Assembly (NCBI GenBank): GCA_052032225.1
Contig: JBPEWY010000013.1
Span: 1-64,000, forward strand
Source of the DNA: JBPEWY01 sp052032225
GTDB taxonomy: Bacteria > Bacteroidota > Bacteroidia > Flavobacteriales > Flavobacteriaceae
Length of the DNA: 64,000 nucleotides
Direction of reading: 5' to 3'
Shown piece by piece: positions 43,562 through 51,906 of the stretch (positions are counted from its first letter, which is position 1; every line of letters begins with the position of its first letter). The position numbers and the translations under genes were made by a program. The notes below the pieces were generated by a model. The model ran no database searches. It saw only the letters and a program-made list of their open reading frames with translations, and was not told the DNA's origin.

Positions 43562-46339
43562 TTATTTAAAGTTGTAGCTAAACCCTAACCCAATTTGAAC
43601 TCCATTGGTGTACGATCGTACGGTTTCTTCGGCTTCAATATTGGTTGTGCTTGGTTTATTAAGTTGTGTTCTCTTTATAGTTGGATTTAATAGGTTTTTA
43701 CCGGTTAATCGTATGGTTAAATTGTTTATTCTTTTACTAACTACTGCATCTAGGGTGACAAACCCTTTTTCTATTATGGCGTCATTGTAAAATTGCTCAC
43801 TTGCAGATTGAATTTCAGGAGCTCCTAAAGCAAATATTTTATCTGATGCATAATTTGCAGTAAGAGTAGCATCTAATGGGTTGTCGCCATTTGTAGCGAA
43901 GTTTAACGAAGTGTTTACAATCCAGTCTGATGCTCCTTGCAAGCCTGTTTCTGTTAATCCTTTATATCTAAAGGTTCTAACAAAGTTCCCGTTCTCATCA
44001 AATACTTCTTTAAGGTCTTGTTCATGCCACATTCTTGTTGCGTTAAAGTTTAAATTAAGCTCTGAAGACTCATTGTCTTTCGGTTTAATTATTCCAATTC
44101 TGGTTTCTAATTCTAAACCATAAACTGTGGCTTTGTCTCCTGAATTAAAGAAAGAGAAAACTCCGGCAGAACCTCTATCTTGTACTTTGTTAATAGGATC
44201 TTCTATAGTCTTGTAGAATGCTGCAATTGATATAAGCTCTGCATTGCTCGGAAAATACTCCCATTTTAAATCGTAATTAAAGTTGGTAGAAGCTTGTAAA
44301 TTTGGGTTACCTCTGGTTACTTGCCCGGTAGGAGAAACATACTCAAAAGGAGCAATTTCTTTAAACTCCGGAAGCGTGATAGTTTGGCTGGTTGCAAAGC
44401 GTAAAGCGTGCTGCTCGTTAATATTGTATTTTATATTGAAGCTTGGGTAAATATTATCGTATGATTTATCTGATTCACCTATTCTTCCCGGAATATTACC
44501 AACATCATACAGTACATAAATGTCATCTACTTGGTAGCGTAAACCGGCATTTATGTTAAACTTGTTTAATGTAATAGCAACGTTGGCGTAAGTACCAACA
44601 GATTTGAGTTCTCCTAAATATCTGTCTGGTTGTAAAATGTTGTACTTTAATACACCATCTTCAAAATTTTGTGTAGTAAAAATGGCACTTAAATTATCTA
44701 TTGAGCTCGGATTTATAGCATTTGTAAAAGCTTCTTCTACGCCAATAAACTGCGAACCGAATTTACGCTCTTTATTACGGTAATTAGCGCCAAAAGACAC
44801 AGCTACACTATGGTTTTCTTTATCTACTAAAGAAAGCTCGTTATTAAGTAATCCATTAAACTCTTCGTCTTCTATTGTTTGCTTTGATTTTCTTTGCTGA
44901 AAACCTCCGGTTCTACCTAATTGAATTAGGTCTTCGTTAAAATTAATTTCGTTTCTTATTCTGTTTGGTTCAGAAGCATCAACAAAATTGTATCCTCCGG
45001 CCCAATTAATACTGTATTTATCTGTTATGGTGTGTTTACCTGATAGTTGAGCAACCCAAAGACGTGTTTGAATAACATTTTGGTCACGAATAAACTGAAA
45101 AAGTCCTTCTGCCGGCTCGGTTTCTTCAAAAATAGTGGCTTGCATACCTCTACCACCTTCAAAAACCTGATCAGTTAATTTATTTACAAATAAAGAAGTA
45201 GCTTTAAGTTTGTTTTTTTCGTTGGCAAAAAAAGTAGCATCGGCTAAAACAGTTGTTGTTATTTTTTTTGCAAAAGTTTCTACATCGGGGATAGAATCAT
45301 CTATAAAATTAGATCTGAATTGTCTGAAAACACCTTTAGTGTGTTCGTGTTTGGTATTCTGTGAAGCAGTTAATATAACGGCTAACTTTTCACCAAATTT
45401 TTTACCTAAAGTAGCATTAATACCATAATTTACCGGTGCTTGTAATTGTTGTGTGTTCCACGTTTGTTGGGTAATTGCATCAAAAGTATTTAGCTCTTGA
45501 GAATAAAAACCAAATTGGGTATTGTTAGTGTTAGGAGACACTTTAAAATTATCGTAAACTTCGTTACGTGCAACATTGGTATTAATACCTGTGTTTACAC
45601 CAATACTGTATTCTTCTGATCCGGCTAACTCTCGGGTGGTAATATCTACTGCGCCAGAAGCCTCATCTGCAGAACTTTTAACAGCATAGGTTTTACTAAT
45701 ACTTACATTCTGAATTATTCTGGTAGGGAATAAGCCTAAATCTATATTTTTTCGTTCAACATCATCAGAGGGAACAGGCAGACCGTTCATGGTAGTAATA
45801 AGGTATCTGTCTCCCAAACCTCTTACAAATACATCTCCGGAACCTTCACTACTGGTAACCCCAGATATTTTAGTGGTTGCAGTAGCAGCATCAGATACAC
45901 CTAACTTTGTTAAGGCTTGTGCTCCAATACTTTCTTTAATTTCTACAGCCTTTTTTTGGTCTAATAACAAAGCGGTTTCAGAATCTTTTCGGGCAACAGT
46001 TACTACGGTTACTTCTTCTAAACTAACACTGCTGGCCGCCAATGTAGCGTTAACATTGGCTACTTTACCGGTCTCAACAATAACATTTTCTATTTCTAAG
46101 GTTTCGTACCCTACGTAGCTAATTACAACGGTATAGTTTCCGGGTTGTAAATTGCCTATTTCAAAAAGACCGTCAAAATCTGTAGTCGTTCCTTTTGTGG
46201 TTCCTTTTATAATAACACTTGCAAAGGGTAGCGGCTCATTATTCATTTCTTTGTCTAAAATTTTACCCGCAACACTTCCTGTCTGTCCGTAGCTAATTCC
46301 TATTGCTATAAAGAATAAAAGAACTATTAATTTTTTCAT
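43562..46339 (-). CDS. TonB-dependent outer-membrane receptor with carboxypeptidase-regulatory-like domain
   Basis: 925 residues. Signal peptide to SYGQ (~19), CarboxypepD_reg-like domain (~22-110, GKILDKEMNNEPLPFASVIIKG in two pieces), plug domain (~130-245, with VFVRGLGDRYLITTMNGLPVP) and a 22-strand barrel ending in GFSYNFK. It takes up an unidentified substrate with TonB energy. No SusD-type lipoprotein is present; the downstream partner is the duplicated beta-helix lipoprotein. Its promoter has the 11-bp repeat ladder shared with the phosphate porin operon, suggesting a phosphorus-related substrate. Confidence 0.93.
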   Translation of the reverse strand: MKKLIVLLFFIAIGISYGQTGSVAGKILDKEMNNEPLPFASVIIKGTTKGTTTDFDGLFEIGNLQPGNYTVVISYVGYETLEIENVIVETGKVANVNATLAASSVSLEEVTVVTVARKDSETALLLDQKKAVEIKESIGAQALTKLGVSDAATATTKISGVTSSEGSGDVFVRGLGDRYLITTMNGLPVPSDDVERKNIDLGLFPTRIIQNVSISKTYAVKSSADEASGAVDITTRELAGSEEYSIGVNTGINTNVARNEVYDNFKVSPNTNNTQFGFYSQELNTFDAITQQTWNTQQLQAPVNYGINATLGKKFGEKLAVILTASQNTKHEHTKGVFRQFRSNFIDDSIPDVETFAKKITTTVLADATFFANEKNKLKATSLFVNKLTDQVFEGGRGMQATIFEETEPAEGLFQFIRDQNVIQTRLWVAQLSGKHTITDKYSINWAGGYNFVDASEPNRIRNEINFNEDLIQLGRTGGFQQRKSKQTIEDEEFNGLLNNELSLVDKENHSVAVSFGANYRNKERKFGSQFIGVEEAFTNAINPSSIDNLSAIFTTQNFEDGVLKYNILQPDRYLGELKSVGTYANVAITLNKFNINAGLRYQVDDIYVLYDVGNIPGRIGESDKSYDNIYPSFNIKYNINEQHALRFATSQTITLPEFKEIAPFEYVSPTGQVTRGNPNLQASTNFNYDLKWEYFPSNAELISIAAFYKTIEDPINKVQDRGSAGVFSFFNSGDKATVYGLELETRIGIIKPKDNESSELNLNFNATRMWHEQDLKEVFDENGNFVRTFRYKGLTETGLQGASDWIVNTSLNFATNGDNPLDATLTANYASDKIFALGAPEIQSASEQFYNDAIIEKGFVTLDAVVSKRINNLTIRLTGKNLLNPTIKRTQLNKPSTTNIEAEETVRSYTNGVQIGLGFSYNFK

Positions 46340-46366
46340 TTGATGTGATTGTAGTTTTTGTCACCG

Positions 46367-46445
46367 CAAAGGAACCTTGTACATGTAAAGTGAGCGTTAA
46401 CAACGGGTTAAACATTCTTCACGATAAGGTTAACTGAACGTTACC
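46367..46445 (-). promoter_or_regulatory. six-unit 11-bp Pho-box-like ladder and promoter of the receptor-lipoprotein operon
   Basis: Minus strand, successive 11-mers headed GGTAAC (46445), GTTAAC (46434), CGTGAA (46423), TTTAAC (46412), GTTAAC (46401) and CTTTAC (46390). Five of the six fit NKTWAC. Then 9 nt, then TTTGC (TTTG at 46370-46367) and GACAAAAACTA from 46362. PhoB and PhoP sites elsewhere also use 11-bp direct repeats that reach the -35 region. Confidence 0.6.
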
Positions 46446-46519
46446 AAACAAGCAGTTATGTTACCTTAACTTTAAGGGTTAATTTGTTTATCTTGCAAGC
46501 GCTTTTTATTACCTATTTT

Positions 46520-47863
46520 ATGAACTGGGAACAACTACTTTCATTAAAACGATTTGGAGATACGAATAAAAGATTACGAATAGAGCAAGATGAAACCAGA
46601 CTTGGTTTTGAGGTAGATTATGACCGAATAATATTTTCTTCGGCATTTAGAAGCCTTCAAGACAAAACCCAAGTAATACCACTTTCTAAAACAGATTTTG
46701 TACATACCCGATTAACACATAGTTTAGAGGTTTCTGTAGTTGGACGGAGTTTAGGGAGGTTGGCCGGAAAACAGATTTTAAAAAAACATCCGCATTTACA
46801 AAATATTCACGGTTTTAAGTTTAACGACTTCGGGGCTATTGTAGCTGCAGCGTCTTTAATGCACGATATTGGCAACCCACCGTTTGGACATAGCGGAGAG
46901 AAAGCTATAGGCACCTATTTTAAAACCGGAGCGGGAAAACAGTTTAAACGCTTTTTAACCGATAAAGAATACCAAGATTTAGTTGATTTTGAAGGGAATG
47001 CAAACGGACTTAAAATTGTAACCGATAGTAGAGAGGGAGTACCGGGAGGTTTACGATTAAGTTATGCCACTCTGGGAGCATTCATGAAATACCCAAAAGA
47101 GTCGTTGCCAAAAAAGCCAACATCGCATATTGCTCATAAAAAATTCGGTTTTTTTCAGGCTCAAAAAGATATTGTAGCAGATATAGCTCAAGAACTTGGT
47201 CTTAAACCTTCACTTTCAGGCTCTGATATTGCTTTTAGCAGGCATCCACTAACATATTTAGTTGAAGCAGCCGATGACATTTGTTATACCATAATAGATT
47301 TTGAAGACGGTATAAACTTAGGCTTAATACCCGAAGAGTATGCATTAGAATATTTAATTAAATTGGTAGGCGATAGTATTAACCCTAAAAAGTACGGTTC
47401 TTTACAATTTAAAGAAGACAGGCTAAGTTATTTGCGGGCATTAGCCATAAACACACTTATAAATGAAGCAGTATCTGTTTTTATGAAACACGAAGAACAG
47501 ATTTTAGAAGGAGAATTTAATACTGCATTGTTAGACAAGAGTAGGTTTAAAGCACAAATAGATGATATAATAAAGGTTAGTGTAGCCAAAATATACCAAT
47601 CTGATGAGGTTATAGAAAAAGAAATTGCCGGGTATAAAATTTTATCAGATTTGCTTCATGTGTATACCTCTGCACTCATAAATATGCACGAAAACAAAGC
47701 AGGAAGCTACGAGAAATTGGTTGTTAGAAGCTTACCGGAATATTATCAAAATACACAATTAACACCGTACCAAATTTTATTAAATACGTGCTCGTATATT
47801 GCCAGCTTAACAGATGGTAAAGCGGTAACCTTACACGCAAAAATTATGGGGCAGCAAGTGTAA
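46520..47863 (+). CDS. dgt: deoxyguanosinetriphosphate triphosphohydrolase-like protein
   Basis: HD-domain dNTPase that hydrolyses dGTP or other dNTPs to the nucleoside and triphosphate. 447 residues with the ATG at 46520 (MNWEQLLSLKRFGD); the open frame starts at a TTG at 46484 without family match. Motifs: FSSAFRSLQDKTQV, HTRLTHSLEV, HDIGNPPFGHSGE (the HD metal site) and EAADDICYTIIDFEDG. It ends 4 bp before the convergent DUF3078 gene. Confidence 0.94.
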   Translation: MNWEQLLSLKRFGDTNKRLRIEQDETRLGFEVDYDRIIFSSAFRSLQDKTQVIPLSKTDFVHTRLTHSLEVSVVGRSLGRLAGKQILKKHPHLQNIHGFKFNDFGAIVAAASLMHDIGNPPFGHSGEKAIGTYFKTGAGKQFKRFLTDKEYQDLVDFEGNANGLKIVTDSREGVPGGLRLSYATLGAFMKYPKESLPKKPTSHIAHKKFGFFQAQKDIVADIAQELGLKPSLSGSDIAFSRHPLTYLVEAADDICYTIIDFEDGINLGLIPEEYALEYLIKLVGDSINPKKYGSLQFKEDRLSYLRALAINTLINEAVSVFMKHEEQILEGEFNTALLDKSRFKAQIDDIIKVSVAKIYQSDEVIEKEIAGYKILSDLLHVYTSALINMHENKAGSYEKLVVRSLPEYYQNTQLTPYQILLNTCSYIASLTDGKAVTLHAKIMGQQV

Positions 47864-47867
47864 AAAG

Positions 47868-48956
47868 CTAAAAAGTATAAGCTATGCCTATGCCTAATAC
47901 TTGTTTAAATTGAATTTTGGTGGTAGAAGAAATTACTTCGCCGTCTTCATTTTTTACTTCATCAAAGCGTACATCGTCATCAAACTTGGTATGTGCTCCT
48001 AAATTTGCTTTAATGCTATTGTTTACAACAAAATCAAAATTCACTTCCCAATCAACATCAATATTCCCAAAACTATTTAGGTAATCTGTATAAAGGCTAA
48101 TCCTGTTCCTTAATGTAATGTTTTTAGCTATCTCTTGTTCCCAATTGCTATTAACCAAGATGCCCAATTCTGTTCTGTGTTTTTCTCCTTTTTCTATAAT
48201 ATTACCATCGTCATCAAACACAGCTTTTTTTACCCCAAAAGCCCCTTGGTTTGCTAATGTTTGGTCTAATACAAAAGTGGTTTTTTGGGTTAGCGGAGAA
48301 AGGTAAACAGAGAAAATGCCTGCTAAAGGAGAATACTCTGCACCTAACCCTAAGAAAAAATATCCGGGCGCCATAAATCTAGAGATAGGATTCTCTCTGT
48401 CTGGATATTTAAAACCATCTGAAAATTGAGTTTTAAAATTTGTTTTCACAGAAAAAAACCAGTTAGAAAGCGTGTCTTTCCTATAACCGTAGGTAGAACT
48501 AAAGTGAATTTGATCATCTGTTTTTCTGAGTTTTTCTCCTTCTTGTGAGTTAATACCGTATTTAAATATAAGTTCATTGTTCCATTGTGATTTTTTGCTT
48601 TTGTAATTTCTAACCAGCTGTACATTTCCTAGTGCAGAAACTGAGTTATTACCACCTGCATTCCAATTAACAAAAGCAACTTCGCTGATGGTTAACCCAA
48701 AGTGATTCTTTTTTTCCCAAAAAGTAGGCACCGGAAAAACTGTTCTAATTTTTGTGCTCGCTAATTGATCATTCGGAACTCTAAACTTTTTAGTGCTTAA
48801 TTTTAAGCCGTTTTTTGGTTGAGACAGTACTTTAATTGCCACCGGTTTCCAGTAGGTAGAGTCTTTAAAAGCATCTAAATTTATTTGCTGTCCCCAAGTA
48901 GCAGTTGCGCATATAAATAGCACTAAACCTATAGCCTGCTTTAAGTAATTACTCAT
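47868..48956 (-). CDS. DUF3078 outer-membrane protein
   Basis: 362 residues with a signal peptide ending near ATWGQ (residue 22). The signature around FGLTISEVAFVNWNAGGNNS, followed by alternating strands (WNNELIFKYGI, WFFSVKTNFKTQF) and an aromatic C-terminus (IAYTF), indicates DUF3078, probably a beta-barrel. Function unknown. Overlaps dxs by 8 nt, a common arrangement that suggests co-expression. Confidence 0.88.
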   Translation of the reverse strand: MSNYLKQAIGLVLFICATATWGQQINLDAFKDSTYWKPVAIKVLSQPKNGLKLSTKKFRVPNDQLASTKIRTVFPVPTFWEKKNHFGLTISEVAFVNWNAGGNNSVSALGNVQLVRNYKSKKSQWNNELIFKYGINSQEGEKLRKTDDQIHFSSTYGYRKDTLSNWFFSVKTNFKTQFSDGFKYPDRENPISRFMAPGYFFLGLGAEYSPLAGIFSVYLSPLTQKTTFVLDQTLANQGAFGVKKAVFDDDGNIIEKGEKHRTELGILVNSNWEQEIAKNITLRNRISLYTDYLNSFGNIDVDWEVNFDFVVNNSIKANLGAHTKFDDDVRFDEVKNEDGEVISSTTKIQFKQVLGIGIAYTF

Positions 48957-50733
48957 AATTAGCTACCAACGTATTTAATGTTTTAACAATAGAATCTTTA
49001 TCTAAACCTATTTCTTGGTGTAACTCTGTAACTGTGCCGTGTTCTATAAACCTATCCGGAACACCTAACCTTGTAACAGGCATGGTGTATTTATTCTCTA
49101 CCATAAACTCTAAAACGGCGCTACCAAAACCTCCTTGTAAACAACCATCTTCTACTGTAATTATATGGTTATACGATGCGCAAATTTTATGCAAAGCTTT
49201 ATGATCTAATGGTTTTACAAAGCGCATATTGTAATGCCCAATGACTTGTGGGTTTTTAGTTTCTTTAATTGCATCAGTAACAACATTACCAATATGTCCA
49301 ATAGTAAGCACAGCTATAGTTGACCCTTTTTTTAGTTGTTCTGATTGGCCAATTTGTATCTCATTAAAAGGTAATTGCCAATGTAAAGTTACACCTCTGC
49401 CTCTGGGGTACCTGATTGCAATTGGGTTTTGTAGTCCTTTTTGAGCCGTGTACATTATGTTTCTGAGCTCTATTTCGTTTAAAGGAGCAAATACTATTAA
49501 GTTTGGAATGCAGCGTAAATAAGCCAGATCAAAAACACCATGATGTGTAGCACCATCCTGACCAACTATTCCTGAGCGATCTAAACAAAAAATAACCGGT
49601 AAGTTTTGCAGCGCCACATCGTGAATTACCTGATCGTAAGCACGCTGTAAAAATGTGGAGTAGATATTGCAAAAAGGGACTAAACCTTGTGTAGCCATGC
49701 CGGCAGCTAATGTAACAGCATGTTGCTCTGCAATACCAACATCTAATGCTCTATCCGGAAAAACATCCATCATATATTTTAAAGAACTTCCCGTTGGCAT
49801 TGCAGGAGTAATGCCTATTATTTTAGTGTTTTTTTTGGCAAGCTCTACAAGTGTATGTCCAAATACATCTTGATATTTTGGTGGTTTAGGAGTTGAGTCT
49901 GCCGGAAGCAATTTACCGGTTTTAGCATCAAATTTTCCGGGAGCGTGATACTTAACCTGATCTTCTTCTGCTAGTTTTAATCCTTTCCCTTTAGTGGTAA
50001 TTACATGTAAAAATTTAGGTCCATTAATTTGCTTTAAACGTGTAAGCTCTTCAATCAGCAAATGCAAATCATGACCGTCTATTGGACCGGAATAATCAAA
50101 ATTAAGTGCCTTAATAATATTGTTTTGTGCAAGCCTTTTATTAGTTTTTACTTGGGTTAAGTATTGCTTTAATGCACCAACACTTGGGTCTATGCCAATA
50201 GCATTATCGTTTAAAACAATAAGCAAATTAGCATCTGTCACACCAGCATGGTTTAAACCTTCAAAAGCCATCCCGCTTGCTATAGATGCATCGCCAATTA
50301 CTGCAATATGATGTTTAGTGTGGTTGCCTGATAGTTTAGAAGCTATAGCCATTCCTAAAGCTGCCGATATTGAAGTAGAAGAATGCCCCACTCCAAAAGT
50401 ATCGAATTCACTTTCTGAGCGTTTAGGGAAACCACTAAGCCCTCCTAATGTTCGGTTGGTATGAAAAGAATCTCTTCGGCCGGTTAAAATTTTATGGCCG
50501 TAAGCTTGGTGGCCTACATCCCAAATTAGTAAATCATTTGGGGTATCAAAAACATAATGTAGTGCAATAGTTAGTTCTACAACTCCTAGGCTGGCACCCA
50601 AATGCCCTTCTTTAGTGGCAACAATGTTAATTATAAACTCTCGGAGCTCTTTTGCTAACTGTTTAAGCTCTTGAATGTTTAGCTTTTTAAGGTCGGCTGG
50701 TGAGTTTATATGTTCTAAGAGTCTCGCTTTCAT
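48949..50733 (-). CDS. dxs: 1-deoxy-D-xylulose-5-phosphate synthase
   Basis: TPP-dependent enzyme that joins pyruvate and glyceraldehyde 3-phosphate, first step of the MEP isoprenoid pathway. 594 residues, slightly shorter than the ~620 usual. LIWDVGHQAYGHKILTGR, the TPP motif GDASIASGMAFEGLNHAG-like segment (GDAS at ~145), and DVGIAEQHAVTLAAGMA with the catalytic glutamate are intact. It has its own promoter element at 50747. Confidence 0.97.
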   Translation of the reverse strand: MKARLLEHINSPADLKKLNIQELKQLAKELREFIINIVATKEGHLGASLGVVELTIALHYVFDTPNDLLIWDVGHQAYGHKILTGRRDSFHTNRTLGGLSGFPKRSESEFDTFGVGHSSTSISAALGMAIASKLSGNHTKHHIAVIGDASIASGMAFEGLNHAGVTDANLLIVLNDNAIGIDPSVGALKQYLTQVKTNKRLAQNNIIKALNFDYSGPIDGHDLHLLIEELTRLKQINGPKFLHVITTKGKGLKLAEEDQVKYHAPGKFDAKTGKLLPADSTPKPPKYQDVFGHTLVELAKKNTKIIGITPAMPTGSSLKYMMDVFPDRALDVGIAEQHAVTLAAGMATQGLVPFCNIYSTFLQRAYDQVIHDVALQNLPVIFCLDRSGIVGQDGATHHGVFDLAYLRCIPNLIVFAPLNEIELRNIMYTAQKGLQNPIAIRYPRGRGVTLHWQLPFNEIQIGQSEQLKKGSTIAVLTIGHIGNVVTDAIKETKNPQVIGHYNMRFVKPLDHKALHKICASYNHIITVEDGCLQGGFGSAVLEFMVENKYTMPVTRLGVPDRFIEHGTVTELHQEIGLDKDSIVKTLNTLVANYE

Positions 50734-50746
50734 TGCTGTTAGCCTA

Positions 50747-50754
50747 CAAAATTA
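50747..50754 (-). promoter_or_regulatory. Bacteroidota -7 element for dxs
   Basis: TAATTTTG on the minus strand, 13 nt above the ATG. Confidence 0.55.
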
Positions 50755-50850
50755 CAATTATTTAGTTCTTGGCATACCTGTTTTTAAGCTATTTAATAGT
50801 GTGCATTATCAAAATTCTTGCCTAAGTAGATTATGCATGGTTGTAAATTG

Positions 50851-50858
50851 TATTTTTG
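50851..50858 (+). promoter_or_regulatory. Bacteroidota -7 element abutting the tadA start
   Basis: TATTTTTG ends 4 nt before the ATG at 50863, so the predicted transcript start coincides with the start codon. No good -33 TTG at the usual spacing. Confidence 0.5.
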
Positions 50859-50862
50859 TGGC

Positions 50863-51312
50863 ATGGAGCCAATATTTGATGATGCATACTTTATGAAGAA
50901 AGCGCTGCAAGAAGCAGAAGCTGCTTTTGATAAAGACGAAATTCCTGTTGGGGCGGTTGTGGTTATAAACAATACCATTATTGCCAGAGCACATAACCTA
51001 ACAGAAACGTTAAATGATGTAACTGCCCATGCCGAGATGCAGGCTATTACTGCAGCCGCAAATTACTTAGGCGGAAAATACCTAACAGATTGCACATTGT
51101 ATGTAACATTAGAGCCATGCCAAATGTGTGCAGGGGCATTATATTGGAGTCAAATTTCTAGAATTGTTTATGGGGCTGCAGATCATAAAAGAGGATTTAA
51201 AGTGTTAAAAACTAAACTGCACCCAAAAACAAAAGTAGTAGGGGGGATTTTAGAAAATGAAGCTGCAGACTTGCTTAAGCGATTTTTTATACAAAAAAGA
51301 AATTTAAACTAA
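50863..51312 (+). CDS. tadA: tRNA-specific adenosine deaminase
   Basis: Converts A34 to inosine in tRNA-Arg(ACG). 149 residues with the ATG at 50863 (MEPIFDDAYFMKKAL); an ATG ten codons earlier precedes the promoter element and is less likely. Zinc-deaminase motifs HAEMQAI (catalytic Glu) and EPCQMCAGAL are intact, with NTIIARAHNLTE typical of TadA. Divergent from dxs; followed by a terminator. Confidence 0.95.
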   Translation: MEPIFDDAYFMKKALQEAEAAFDKDEIPVGAVVVINNTIIARAHNLTETLNDVTAHAEMQAITAAANYLGGKYLTDCTLYVTLEPCQMCAGALYWSQISRIVYGAADHKRGFKVLKTKLHPKTKVVGGILENEAADLLKRFFIQKRNLN

Positions 51313-51338
51313 AAAAGCGCAACATTAGTTGCGCTTTT
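51313..51338. terminator. bidirectional terminator between tadA and the cold-shock gene
   Basis: Perfect 11-bp stem AAAAGCGCAAC (51313-51323) with GTTGCGCTTTT (51328-51338), loop ATTA. Confidence 0.92.
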
Positions 51339-51371
51339 AAAAATCGTAATCAAAATAAAATACTCTATAAT

Positions 51372-51563
51372 TTAGATAACTTGCACTTGCGAAGCCATCA
51401 TGCCTTTTCTACCTTCTTCTTCAACATATTCTACTTTGTCACCTTGACGAATTTCTACACCGTTAAGAGAGCTAACGTGTACAAAAATGTCATTGCCAGT
51501 TTCTTCGTTGGTAATGAATCCATAACCTTTAGATTCATTGAAAAATTTTACTGTTCCAGTCAT
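51372..51563 (-). CDS. cold-shock-domain protein
   Basis: 63 residues with the ATG at 51563 (MTGTVKFFNESKGYGF). RNP1 is KGYGFI and RNP2 is DIFVHVSSL, the nucleic-acid-binding surface of CspA-type RNA chaperones. The frame could open nine codons upstream, but that would cross the leader. Transcribed from a promoter element at 51588 with a ~20-nt leader, shorter than the long leaders of cold-induced csp genes. Confidence 0.95.
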   Translation of the reverse strand: MTGTVKFFNESKGYGFITNEETGNDIFVHVSSLNGVEIRQGDKVEYVEEEGRKGMMASQVQVI

Positions 51564-51587
51564 TATAAATAAATAAAAATTAAAAAA

Positions 51588-51595
51588 CAAAATTA
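51588..51595 (-). promoter_or_regulatory. Bacteroidota -7 element for the cold-shock gene
   Basis: TAATTTTG on the minus strand, 24 nt above the ATG. Confidence 0.5.
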
Positions 51596-51625
51596 GTGTT
51601 TATATTACAAAAACGCCTGTTTTTT

Positions 51626-51647
51626 CTGCTTTTTATTTCAAAAGCAG
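51626..51647. repeat. 8-bp inverted repeat between the cold-shock gene and the small membrane protein gene
   Basis: CTGCTTTT (51626-51633) and AAAAGCAG (51640-51647), nested in an outer CCTG/CAGG. On the plus strand T-rich sequence follows; on the minus strand it does not. Perhaps a weak transcription end. Confidence 0.4.
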
Positions 51648-51662
51648 TTCTTTTTCAGGTGG

Positions 51663-51896
51663 TTATATGTTTTTGTCTCGCATTTTATCAAGAGTTTCTT
51701 TGGTAATCATATAGTCTTTTGCACTTTTATTACGATATCTGTAGTATATAAAAAGAGGCATAACCACTAAAAAAAGGGCTAATACACCAAAACCAATAAA
51801 TTTTTCGGCTAACGGATGTTGTTTTCCTTGTAAAATAAAACCGGTTATTAAAAGCCCCAAGTCTATTAAAAATGTTAGTAATATTATGTATTTCAT
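51663..51896 (-). CDS. small two-helix membrane protein
   Basis: 77 residues: helix ~3-22, loop, helix ~32-52, then a charged tail (YRYRNKSAKDYMITKETLDKMRDKNI). Unknown function. It starts 10 bp after the CLC gene on the same strand and is probably co-transcribed, so it could be an accessory of that transporter. Confidence 0.75.
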   Translation of the reverse strand: MKYIILLTFLIDLGLLITGFILQGKQHPLAEKFIGFGVLALFLVVMPLFIYYRYRNKSAKDYMITKETLDKMRDKNI

Positions 51897-51906
51897 GACC
51901 AGAACA

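Noticed and set aside
46446..46519. GTTA repeats continuing toward dgt
   Set aside because: Further GTTA tetramers at 46455, 46460 and 46478 do not keep the 11-bp step, so they are not counted as ladder units.
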